The position numbers and the translations under genes were made by a program. Under the pieces are notes generated by a model. It did no database searches. It was not told where the DNA came from and saw only the letters and a list, made by a program, of their open reading frames with translations. Below are positions 10,769-20,903 of a DNA stretch of 64,000 nucleotides, piece by piece. Source of the stretch: Haberlea rhodopensis. Lineage: Eukaryota > Streptophyta > Magnoliopsida > Lamiales > Gesneriaceae. How positions within the stretch are numbered: position 1 is the first letter of the stretch; each line of letters begins with the position of its first letter. The stretch covers positions 1 to 64,000 of the forward strand of contig CAJQUN010001201.1 of NCBI GenBank assembly GCA_907163345.1. Reading direction: 5' to 3'.

Positions 10769-10983
10769 AACACTAAATAGGGCCCTGCTCGGAAACGATA
10801 GTGGCAGCTAGACAGAGGTGATCGTGCCCGCGATAAACTCGGGTCGGGCTGCGAGCTCGAGGAGGACAGCCCGGGATCGGCCCTAACGACTTCCCTTGTT
10901 GGCTAAATGGGCCCCTCACTGACCGGGCCCAAATAAAGTTCGGACCCTCAAGACCTACTGGGCCTCCAGAACTAGGGATATCA
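10769..10983 (-). repeat. Gypsy 3' LTR, inner fragment
   Basis: These 215 bases appear identical to 20145-20359 of the right-hand LTR. The end is ...GGGATATCA, which on the minus strand is the LTR start TGATATCCC. The LTR continues at 1-82 on the other side of the inserted copia element. Confidence 0.92.
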
Positions 10984-11002
10984 TCAGTATCCCCCTCAAG
11001 TC
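10984..11002 (-). other. Polypurine tract of the gypsy element
   Basis: On the minus strand this reads TTGAGGGGGATACTGA directly before the LTR start TGATATCC. It is the expected plus-strand primer and confirms the minus orientation of the element. Confidence 0.75.
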
Positions 11003-11232
11003 GAGCTAGAGTAGCGCTGCCTCGACTAATGGGCTTGTGGCGAACTTTATTGGTTCCTGACCCCTGGTCCTTTGATTGGACAACTCCTGGTCTCGGGGTG
11101 ACAGCTGTCCCGTACCAAACCCTAGCAGGTTGTCAGGCCACGTGCCCTTATCTGGCGCTCCGACCGTTCAAATCCCTTCATCTGCATCGTTGGTTTGGGC
11201 CAGGCTTTCCTCGGCCCACGCACCATATCTTC

Positions 11233-11240
11233 TATAAATT
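11233..11240 (+). promoter_or_regulatory. TATA box for the antisense gene
   Basis: TATAAATT, on the strand opposite to gag-pol, lies 97 bp before ATG 11337. The spacing suits a plant core promoter with a short leader. No other plus-strand promoter candidate is as well placed. It suggests the antisense gene has its own transcript. Confidence 0.5.
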
Positions 11241-11336
11241 GAGGCTCTCGAGTCATTTTCCTCCATTTGCGCTCTAGGTCGGATCAATCGTCTCTCCCAA
11301 AAACCCTGTAAGTCAGCTCTGCCTTCCTTTCTGTTA

Positions 11337-13369
11337 ATGTCACACTCCACTTCTTCCACTTCTGGTGCTCTCTTTCGAGGGGGGGACGAGGAGGCCGAGG
11401 TGTCTGATCTACCCAGCCCCTCGGGTCGGAGGTCGGATGCTCCCGAGGGAGACATTCCCGAGGTGGCGCCCCTCCGACAAGTCCCTCCTAGGGTATTTGA
11501 CCCTTCTCTCCCCACCTTCGAGGCTCTCGACCCGAGGAGCCTGGCCCAGGCTGGACTTCCCTGGTACGAGATCCTCGACTCGTGTGTTTCCCCTGAGGAC
11601 GAGCACCTTCTCCGTACGTGGTTTATCCCACCGGATCACGACGTCCGGGTCCCTAGGGCTGGTGAGCGTCCGCACCTCCCCCGCCCGGGTACTTTCCCTT
11701 CTTCCTCGAGCAGCTTAAAAGCGGACTTCGCTTTCCTATCCCCCTTTCTTTCCAGGAGTTCTCCCACTATCATTGTGTCTCTCTGAGCCAGCTTACCCCC
11801 AATTCCTACCAGAGCCTAGTATCTGTCACTGCCCTCTTCCGATCCTTGGGTCTGCATTTCTCCCCTACCCTTCTTAATTATTTTTTTCAGGTTAAGAAAA
11901 CCCCATCTCCCGGGGCGTTTTACTTTGGTGCCCGGACCTTTTATAAATTTTTAAACAACATCCCGAGCTCCCGTAAGGGATGGAAACAAAGCTATTTTTT
12001 TGTCAAACCACCTCGACGCTGGGCTTGCCCAATGGCCTGGCGAGATACCCTACCTACCCCCCGATCTCTGCCCAAAAAATATAAAGAGGACGTGTTCTTC
12101 CAAACGGTTATCTCAACCCTTGGGGGTCGGCGTTTTGATTCAGCTGCCCTGATCAGGGAGGACGTACTCAGGCGTTTTGGGCTGAGCTCCTATCCAGACG
12201 TCCCTGGTGGTACGTTCTTCCTACCTGGCCCCCGCTTATGATATTTAAATATATTTTTCTTCTCTTTCTTCTTTTTTTTTTTTTTATGTCTGAGCTGAAT
12301 CCTTTGTCTTGTAGATAACATGTCTCTTCAGCAGCTGCTATCTACCATGGCGTCTCAGAAAAAAAGCGGGAAAAGGGGCGGCTGGGGCAGGCCCTTCGAG
12401 CCAACCCCCTAGCGCCCCCACTGTCATTCCAAACCCGCCCTCCCCAGGGGCCAGTCTCCCTCGCGCTGAAGAGGTTAGGGAGGAGACCGGCCTGAGAAAA
12501 AGGAAAAGAGGCAAGGGCGCAACCGAGGTCTCGACTCGGGAAGAGGTGGCCACCTCCCCAATTATTCATGAGATCGACACCCCGCCCACTTCTCCCCCGA
12601 GCCATCTGTCCGCTGCTCCCGCCGACCCGGGTTTTCCTGGGGTACTAGTGGGCTATACTAGAGAGGTCAGCTTGATCAACTCTGCCCCCTTAGGCCTCTC
12701 TGCCCGAATCGTCGAGTGTCTGACCTCCTCTGCCGACCAGCAAGTCCTATCAGAGCTGAGGTGGAAACCCCTAGCAGAGGAGGGCGTATCTCGGGCCCTA
12801 TCGGTAAGCATTTTTTAAAGCTCAGAATTTTTCCTTGGTGGATGTAAAACTGAGCCCCACTCCCCTTTGCTTTTCAGGGTCTGGTGATGATGTGCGAGAG
12901 CCTTCGTCGGGGCGCTAGCTACGGCCAATCAGCCAGGGATGCGAGGAAGGCAGCGTGGGAGGCCAAGTCAGAGGCTGAGAATGCTACTGCTAAGTCCGAG
13001 GCGGACGCTGCTGAACTAGAGTCCCACAGGGCTTCGGTGACCCGACTCCGAACTGATGTCGATCAGCTCCGCGGTGCCCTGGTCGGGAAGGAACAGGACC
13101 TTTCAAATGCCTTGGCCGAGCTGGGAAAGGCGAAGTCCGAGCTGGAATCCTACGTGGCTGGCGAAACAGCTCGTCGCGAGGCCTTCATCAAGTCGGAGGA
13201 ATTCACTCGCATGTTGGCCTCTAAGGCCCTTAAGTTTTTGGACCTTGGTTTTGAGGGGTGTAAGGGCCAATTTAAAGCCAAGGGCTTCCCGCCTAATGAC
13301 CAGGACCCTGACGACTTCCTGGACCTTAACGCGATCATCGTCAACATCCCTCCCGACTTTCTCAACTAG
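11337..13369 (+). pseudogene. Antisense ORF of the gypsy element, three exons, 'putative gypsy type transposon' domain
   Basis: Proposed exons are 11337-12209, 12315-12803 and 12878-13369, with GT-AG introns of 105 and 74 bp. The first junction restores DVPGDNMSLQ across the intron and the second joins ALS to GLVMMCESL. Exon 1 encodes a domain seen in many plant gypsy elements and annotated as Transposase_28 (PF04195): a run from YFPFFLEQLKSGLRFP through QLTPNSYQSLV to SSRKGWKQSYFFV. Exon 2 is proline-rich and basic; exon 3 is an alanine/glutamate coiled coil. Two single-base frame changes interrupt it, near 11689 and in an A7 run near 12360. The function of this family is unknown; a regulatory or chromatin role would be guesswork. 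Confidence 0.72.
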
Positions 13370-13832
13370 TCTGCTTAACTCTTAATTCAACCCTGTATTT
13401 TTTTTTTTTTTTTTTTGTACTGTGCTCTGTTCGCACCCCCTGGTAATGAAATTATTTTGAATTTTTACTGTCCTTTCTTTAAAGCAATATATTCTATTAT
13501 CGCAAATTTACGAATGTCCTGACCACTTATAGCAGCCGAGCCGGCCCGTGGTTTTATATTGGATTGACCCATAATACTAACTTAAAAATAATCCCACGCA
13601 TAGAACCAAACGCCGCATGGGGCTGTCATGCCCCAACAACTTAGGAACAATTCCAGGGGACTTAAACCTCAGAACCGGGCTGACTTGTTACATTGGCAGG
13701 GCTGACCTTCATAAACACCACAAACTGTTAATCTGAACACGACAGTCGCTTAATCCCAGCTCACGAAATAGTCAATACGAGCAGATAACGTCCTCTCGAC
13801 CTGATCTCTAGAGATAATAATCCGAACATATG
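13370..13832. other. Gypsy non-coding spacer between the two convergent ORFs
   Basis: A T19-type homopolymer lies at about 13398-13416, and a unique GC-balanced stretch follows. No coding signal was seen on either strand. Both the antisense gene and gag-pol end near here, so it would hold their 3' ends. Confidence 0.5.
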
Positions 13833-14090
13833 GCGGACCTATGCTTTTAATTGGTGCCAGAGCCTCATACACCTGGGCTTTAGCATGCAGGGCGGACCTG
13901 TGCTTTTAATTGGTGCCAGGGCCTCATACACCTGGGCTTTAGCATGCAGGGCGGACCTGTGCTTTTAATTGGTGCCAGGGCCTCATACACCTGGGCTTTA
14001 GTGACAGGGATGACCTGCACTTTTAATTGGTGCCAGGGCCTCATACACCTGGGCTTTAGCATGCAGGGCGGACCTGCACTTTTAATTTCG
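13833..14090. repeat. 59-bp tandem repeat, about 4.4 copies
   Basis: Units begin with GCGGACC at 13833, 13892 and 13951, a diverged one near 14009, and 14068. Each carries TTTTAATTGGTGCCAG and CTCATACACCTGGGCTTTAG. It sits right after the pol stop (minus strand). Short tandem arrays at this spot are known in plant Tat-type elements and can seed satellites. Confidence 0.9.
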
Positions 14091-14163
14091 GATAAGAGAT
14101 TTAAAGGAAAAATTCATTAAATAACAGCGTTCGTACATTGAATTTGAAATAACAACAAAATGC

Positions 14164-17100
14164 CTAGGAATAATATTTTCTGAGGTGATATGCATTCCAA
14201 GGTCTTTTTAGGCGTCGGCCTCCGCCCTCCTCTAAGTAGTACGACCCGGAACTCAGTTTCTGGACTACTTTGTATGGTCCCTCCCATCGGGGGTCAAGCT
14301 TTCTTACCTCCCCTGCTGGGTTGACCTTTTTGAGGACGAGGTCCCCCACCTGAAAATTTCGGGGTACCACCCTTTTGTTGTAGGCTCTGACTATCTTGCT
14401 GCGGTAAGCCTCCATCCTTATAGCTGCCCTTTCCCGTTTCTCATAGATCAGATCCAAGTCCAGAGCCCGGTGTTCCTCATTGTCGCCATCATATGCTTGG
14501 AACCTGGCAGAGGTCTTTCCGACCTCAGCTGGTAGCACGGCCTCCGTTCCATATACCATGCTGAAAGGCGTTTCTCCAGTTGGGACGCGAGCTGTCGTTC
14601 TGTAAGCCCACAACACACTTGGTAACTCGTCCACCCAGTCATTGCCAACCCCGTACAGTCTGGCCTTTAACGCTTGCACAATTGATCGGTTGGTGACCTC
14701 TGTCTGCCCGTTGCTCTGCGGATAACCCACTGATGTAAAGGCTTGTTCGATCTTCATTTCCTTGCACCAAGCCATTAACCTCTGCCCCTGGAACTGCCTC
14801 CCATTGTCTGATATTAATTTCCTGGGTACTCCAAAACGGCAAACTATGTTCTTCCACAGAAAGTCCAGCACATTCTCCTCGGCGATCTTGGCTAAAGGCT
14901 CGGCCTCGACCCACTTCGAGAAATAATCTACAGCCACCAACAGAAATTTCTTTTGCTTCGGGGCTATCGGGAAAGGTCCCACGATATCCAAACCCCATTT
15001 ATCGAAAGGGCAGGCCGATGTTACCGCTTTCATGAGACTTGCTGGCCTTAACTGGAACTTACTGTTCCTCTGACAACCCTCACAAGTGACTACAGTCCTG
15101 ATCGCGTCATTCCTCAGGGTCGGCCAGAAATATCCAGCAAGGAGGGTCTTTCTGGCCAGAGCCAACCCCCCGAGATGGTCTCCACAGCATCCCTCGTGAA
15201 TTTCTCTGAGCACATATTCTGCCTCTTCCGCGTTGAGACATCGGAGGAGGGGTCCGGCAAATGACCTCTTATATAACACATCCTCTATCAGAACAAAACG
15301 GAATGCATGCCTCTTCAACCGCCGGGCTTGGTTCTTATCAGCGGGTACTTCAAGCTTTCTTAAGTAGTTCAAAATCGGGGCCATCCAACCTAACACCTCG
15401 GGGGCCTCGGTGACGGGCCGAGTCGACGGAATCAACTCTGTCTGAAATATGAACTCCCTCTGTGACAAAGGAACCAGGGATGTTGACCACTTGGAGAGCT
15501 CATCAGCTTCCTGATTATCCTCCCTAGGGATCTGCACTATGCTCCACTCCACGAAACTTTCTGACATCTCCTGTATAGCCTTCAAGTATTCTATCATCTT
15601 CTCGCTTTTGGCTTCGTAATTCCCTTTCACCTGCTGAGTGGCCAGCTGGGAGTCCGAGTGAAGGATCACTCGGCTGGCACCGACCTCCTTTGCCAACCTC
15701 AGCCCGATCAGTATAGCCTCGTATTCTGCTTCATTATTAGAAGCCCGGAAATCCAATCTGATAATGACCTTCATATTTTCACCCGCGGGGGATATCAGAA
15801 CAATCCCCACTCCACTGCCTTCACTGTTAGCTGCTCCATCCACGTATACCCTCCACGGCTCCTCAGCCTCAACCTCTATCATCTCTGCGAGGAAATCTGA
15901 TAAAGCCTGAGCTTTGATGGATGACCGAGGTTGGTAGGTTACGTCGTACTCGCCGAGCTCGGTTGTCCATTTCACCAATCTCCCCGATACATCAGGCTGG
16001 GTCATTATCCTCCCCATGGGGCTGTTGGTTAGCACTGAGATGGGGTGTGACAAAAAGTAGGGTCTCAGCCTCCTTGCGGTTATGACCAAAGCTAATGCCA
16101 ATTTCTCGACCTCTGGGTACCTGAGTTCCGCCCCTCTCAGTGCATGGCTGACATAGTACACCGGCCTCTGGTCCGTACCGTCCTGTTTTATCAGTACCGA
16201 GCTAACAGCGCTCTCTGTAGCAGACAAATAGATCCATAATCGCTCGCCGGGCTCTGGCTTTACCAGGACGGGTAGCTCGGCCAAGTGCCTCTTCAAGTCA
16301 GAGAAAGCTCTCTCGCACTCGTCGTCCCAATCGAACTTTTTCGCCTTTCTTAGCACTTGGAAGAAAGGGTAACTCCTATGAGCTGACCTGGAGATAAAAC
16401 GAGCTAAGGACGCAATCCGCCCTGTCAGTTTTTGCACCTCTTTTATGCTGCGAGGTGAGGTCATCTCTTGAATTGCTCTGACTTTTTCCGGGTTGACCTC
16501 GATCCCCCTCTCTGTTACCATGAAACCCAAGAATTTACCGCTCTTCACACCAAATACGCACTTAGCCGGATTTAATTTCAGACCAAACCTGCTTAGTGTG
16601 GCAAAAGTTTCCTCTAAGTCAGGCAACAGGTCTGCCTGGCCTTTAGATTTTACCAAGACGTCATCCACATAAACCTCAATGTTCCTTCCCGCCTGGTTTT
16701 CAAACACTTTGTCCATCAACCTCTGGTATGTGGCCCCGGCGTTCTTGAGGCCAAAGGGCATGACCACATAGCAGAACGTTTCATCCGACGTGATAAAACT
16801 GACCTTATCCTGGTCCTCTTTTGCCAAGGGTATTTGGTGATATCCCTGGTACGCGTCCATGAAACTTAACAGCTCGTACCCCGAGGTGGAGTCTACCAGC
16901 TGATCGATCCGGGGTAGGGGATAACAGTCCTTGGGAAAGGCTTTGTTCAAATTACGAAAGTCGATGCACATCCTCCATTTTCCCGCCGACTTTGGAACCA
17001 AAACCACGTTTGACAACCAGGTGGGGAATTGTACCTCCCTTATCTGCCCGGCCTTCAGCAAGGTCTGAACCTCGGCTCGGATAATTCTGTCTTTATCTGG

Positions 17101-17202
17101 TCCAAAATGCCTCTTCTTTTGCCGGGTTACTTTGACTTCTGGATTGACATTTAACCTGTGCTGGGCTACCGTGGGCAACACCCCTGTCAGCTCGGTTGGA
17201 GA
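14164..17202 (-). pseudogene. pol: Gypsy Pol: RT, RNase H, second RNase H, integrase
   Basis: A 1005-codon open stretch (from ATG 17181) in the same frame as gag-protease but separated from it by one TAG at about 17203-17205. Residues 50-180 hold the RT, with YVDD at 171-174. Residues about 315-435 are the RT-linked RNase H. Residues 443-566 are a second RNase H with D448, E484, D510 and D560 in place, the arrangement of Tat-clade elements. The integrase has the HHCC finger (H662, H669, C700, C703) and the core D732, D792, E828, then a GPY-like C-terminus (WEGPYKVVQ). Every catalytic residue is present. Only the upstream stop prevents a full polyprotein. Confidence 0.9.
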
Positions 17203-19396
17203 CTAGGCGAATATTCCGGCATGCTTGGACAGGCATTTCACTAAATCGTGCTTCAGGACGCTGTCTAGGTCAGCCGCTACTCTTGTGGTTTTATCGGGCT
17301 GTCCTGGGACTAATATAATTTCCTCTTCCCCGTCCCGCATTGCCTGCACCTCCTGCACCATCTGCACTCCCCTATCCTCCCGTCCTTCATCACCGCCCCT
17401 TCGGGATCTTTTCACCTCTAACCTCACAGTTTCCACGTAGCATTTCTTGGATGAGGGCTGGTCTCCCCTAACTTCCCCCACTCTTTTTCCTACAGGGAAC
17501 TTTATCTTTTGGTGGAAGGTGGAGGCCACAGCCCTGAACTCGTTCATAGCTGGTCTTCCCAGAATGATGTTGTACGAAGACGAGGCCGCCACAATGGTGA
17601 ATGTGATCAACCTTGTTTTCCGATCTTCGTTACATCCCAGGGAAAGGGGCAGGGAGATCTGACCGAGGGGGTACACGGTGTGCCCAGCAAAGCCAAATAG
17701 GGGGGTGTTGATTGGCTCGAGGTGATACCCTCCTAAGTCCATCTGCCGAAAAGCTTCATCAAACAACACGTTCACGGAACTCCCTGTGTCTACAAACACC
17801 CTCCCGGCTTCATAATTGGCAACAGTGGCTCGTATGACCAAGGCATCATTATGGGGTGTGCAAATGTTTTCCAGATCTCGCGGCCCAAAACTGATAACCA
17901 CCTCCTCCTCGGCACCACAAATCCCTCCTACACTCAGGGTCTCTCTCCTGCTGACAGCCTTCCTAGCCCTGTTGGAGTCCCCATCCGTTGTCCCACCCGA
18001 GATCATGTTGATGACTCCCCGTGTTGGTGAGTCAGCACGGGTAGGGTTGACGTCATTTAAACTCCTTGGGGGTCCCCGAGCACGTCCTCTACCACGGAAC
18101 GGGGGACGGAAGTTGGTCCGTCCCCCTCTCCCTCTTGTCCACGACGGTCCTCGACCCCTTCCCCGAGGAACATTATCCCCTGGTGGGACGGGTCGGGACA
18201 ACAACTGCTTGAACTGGGAACTGTTCTGTATTGCCTTCTCAAGCTCCTTATCCAAACGATGGCAATCTTGTGTGGTGTGCCCAGTCGCTTGGTGGAAGAT
18301 GCAGTATTTCTCCGGGGCCTCCTTGCTCGGCTCTACACTAGCTGGTGCTGGCTTTTGCAACACCTGTTTGTCTTCACATATGCGGACGGCCTCCTCCTTG
18401 GAGACTTTCAACGGCGTATACTGGGAAAATCGAACGAGCTGTGCCCCTTCCACTGGCCTCTTCTCTCCCTGGCTGATCCGTTTTTCCCCAGTCCTCCGCA
18501 CTTCCTTCCTCCTCAGTTGCTGGGCCTCCTCCACGTTGATGTACTTCTCCGCTCGGGTGAGCAGATCATCATAGGTAACAGGAGGCTTCTTTACTAATGA
18601 TCGGAAGAAGTCTCCTCCTCTCAGGCCTTGGGTGAAGGCGCTGATCAGAATTTCCGCCGGGCAGGCAGGTATTTCGAGTATCACAGTGTTGAAGTTTTTG
18701 ATATACCCCCGCAACGACTCATCCTCGGCTTGCCTCATCTCGAACAAGCTCAGAGAGGTCTTCTTATATCGCTTGCTGCTGGCGTACTGGTGCAAGAACG
18801 CGGAGCTAAATCCGGCGAAGGAAGTAATGGAACCCGGCTCCAACTGATTGAACCATTTCTGGGCCGACCTCACCAAAGTGGTCAGGAACACTTTGCACTT
18901 AAGGCGATCCGAGTAACAATGTAGCATGGCAGCATTTTCGAACCTGCCCAGGTGTTCTTCCGGGTCCGTGCTCCCACCGTATTCCCCAGCATTGGGGGGT
19001 CGGAAGTTATTTGGGAGTTCCTCGCTTACTATTTCACCCGAGAAAGGGGTTCCCCTCCTGACAGAGGTACCCCCCATCCCCTTCTTCATCCTCTGGACCT
19101 CGTCCTTCAGCTCCTCCACCTGGCCCTCCAGATCCGGAATAGCAGTCACCTTAGGACGGGAAGTTGCTCCTTGTTCGGGATCCTTCATCTGCTGGGAGCT
19201 TTCCCCGTGCGCCCTCGGACGGACCTTCCTTTTTCCTCATAGTCTGTTCCACCGTAACTGCAACCAGTCTTGTGAGCTGCTCCAGTGTTAAAGCTCCCAC
19301 TGTCATGTTTACCCCGGGCGGTGGCTGCTCCTCGCCATTGGTGGAGGCGTGGTGCTCTCGATTTTCCTCTGCTTCCGTTCTCCTCGTTCTTACCAT
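17203..19396 (-). pseudogene. gag: Gypsy Gag and protease
   Basis: Starts at ATG 19396 (MVRTRRTEAEEN), 30 bases inside the primer site. The frame changes near 19205, where a run of four G would need to be five, and continues as the 661-codon stretch 19188-17203. It contains the retrotransposon gag domain (WFNQLEPGSITSFAGFSSAF), an arginine/glycine-rich tract, a zinc knuckle CIFHQATGHTTQDC, and the retropepsin site VFVDTGSSVNVLF. It ends in a TAG where related elements have a tryptophan (IFA-stop-SPTEL); after it, the frame runs on without a break into RT. Confidence 0.87.
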
Positions 19397-19423
19397 TGTA
19401 TCAACGTCTTTTGCTCAGATTTT

Positions 19424-19440
19424 CCCACAGACGGCGCCAA
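19424..19440 (-). other. Primer-binding site of the gypsy element
   Basis: On the minus strand this reads TTGGCGCCGTCTGTGGG, two bases after the LTR end TAACA. This is the usual sequence at this place in plant gypsy elements. Confidence 0.8.
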
Positions 19441-19442
19441 TT

Positions 19443-20359
19443 TGTTACCTCTACTTTTGGTTCGCGTTGATAACAAATGAATTTATAGGGGAAGGTATGT
19501 GCTGTTTCGCGAAGTCGCAGTTTAGGCCGGAGTCCGGGAGGATCCTCTCTGGTTTTTTTTGGATCTCCGACGATCAATATTGGTTTTTTTTCTTTTTAGA
19601 GGAGGGCTCCGGGGTTTTTCTTCTTTTTTTCTTGTTAACTTACTCTCCTTTTTATAGGGGGGGGATGCCAATGGTTCCGCTCTGCCGGGGATTCTGGGGA
19701 CAATGTCTGAAACTGAGGGGGGGGGGGGACCACAGATGGGGGACCATCTACATCTGCTACCTACCTCGTACGATCCTTTTGCTCTGGTGATTCTCTGCGT
19801 CCGGGAATATGCTTTTCTTACCCACAGTGCTTTACCACCCTTTGATTGGTTAGCAGGCCTAGTTTTTGCTTTAATAGGTGTCCGATTCCTGCAACCCTAG
19901 TCCCGGTACAAAGGACCACCCTAGGTGGCCTCAGCTCGACTGTCCTGTTCCATGACTGCCCGTCCTGACCTATTGAGGAAACCGCGCCTCAGTCCGGCTA
20001 TCTTGGTAAATATAGCCTGTCCTAATCTGCTGAGAAAACCGCGCCTCAGCTTGGATGGCATGTCCCATGGCGGACCGCCCCGACCTCTTGATGTACTTCC
20101 TCGCCGCCCCGGCTCGGAAGCCGCTCCGAGGATTGCGGCCTAGGAACACTAAATAGGGCCCTGCTCGGAAACGATAGTGGCAGCTAGACAGAGGTGATCG
20201 TGCCCGCGATAAACTCGGGTCGGGCTGCGAGCTCGAGGAGGACAGCCCGGGATCGGCCCTAACGACTTCCCTTGTTGGCTAAATGGGCCCCTCACTGACC
20301 GGGCCCAAATAAAGTTCGGACCCTCAAGACCTACTGGGCCTCCAGAACTAGGGATATCA
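19443..20359 (-). repeat. 5' LTR of the gypsy element
   Basis: 917 bp; on the minus strand it starts TGATATCCCTAG and ends GTAACA. A TATA box (TATAAAAAGG, minus strand) is at 19648-19657. Several long G and T runs lie at 19550-19730. Host DNA begins at 20360 with ATATA. Confidence 0.9.
19648..19657 (-). promoter_or_regulatory. LTR TATA box of the gypsy element
   Basis: TATAAAAAGG on the minus strand, about 205 bases before the end of the 5' LTR. It is the best promoter candidate for the gag-pol transcript. Confidence 0.5.
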
Positions 20360-20903
20360 ATATATAAAAATATTTTTCAGTACTTCACTATTTCTTAAAG
20401 AAAATATTCCCGAATCTATGTTATAAAAGTATTCGAAAATGATTAAGAAATCCAATTTTACAAAGTTTCGGTGCCAAATTGTAATTTTAAGAAACTAAAA
20501 GGGTCATTTGCAAGAGGCGGTAAGTATCCAATTAAAACATTTGACAGCGATGAATTTCATGACATCTTTCCACTGTCGTCTTCTCAGGAAAGTCTCGCGA
20601 TTTTTTCCTTAAATGTTAGCCACCCATACATAACAACGTGGGGTTTCGGCTGAAAATCGGCATAAATCTCGCTTACTTTCTCGCGCTATCTCTTACACAC
20701 AATTTTTCAGGCATGCATGTACGCACAGAACTGTGTTAAATGCTCTCGCGTCCTCGTCTTCTTGAGGTGAAATATCGCTCCTGTGAATTCCTTTCGTATA
20801 TTATTTTTGTGGGGTTGACACGGGTAGTCCCGTGAATGTGCTTGCTTAAAGGGTTCTGCGAGTTTATCATTTCTGCGCCGAAGGTTTAACAGGGAATCTT
20901 GTG
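20360..20903 (+). other. Upstream region of the transporter gene
   Basis: No coding signal. A TATAAAAG at about 20422 is a possible core promoter element for the gene starting at 20904, with a leader of roughly 450 bases. The gypsy insertion therefore ends only about 60 bp before the putative TATA box and about 540 bp before the start codon. Confidence 0.4.

Larger units (their letters stand above)
1..20359 (-). mobile_element. Ty3/gypsy LTR retrotransposon, Tat/Retand type (left end cut by window)
   Basis: Read on the minus strand the order is 5' LTR (19443-20359), primer site, gag-protease, RT, RNase H, second RNase H, integrase, 59-bp tandem repeats, a spliced antisense gene, polypurine tract, and 3' LTR (10769-10983 plus 1-82). 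The second RNase H after the RT-linked one, and an opposite-strand ORF between pol and the 3' LTR, are known hallmarks of the plant Tat/Retand lineages. The 3' LTR carries a whole copia element. The LTR ends are TG...CA in both orientations. The target duplication cannot be checked because the left end is outside the window. Confidence 0.9.

Noticed and set aside
13833..14090. CRISPR-like array
   Set aside because: The units are contiguous tandem repeats with no unique spacers, in a eukaryotic genome.
17225..19291. Several plus-strand ORFs opposite gypsy gag
   Set aside because: Shadows of the GC-rich gag-protease frame; the real antisense gene lies at 11337-13369.
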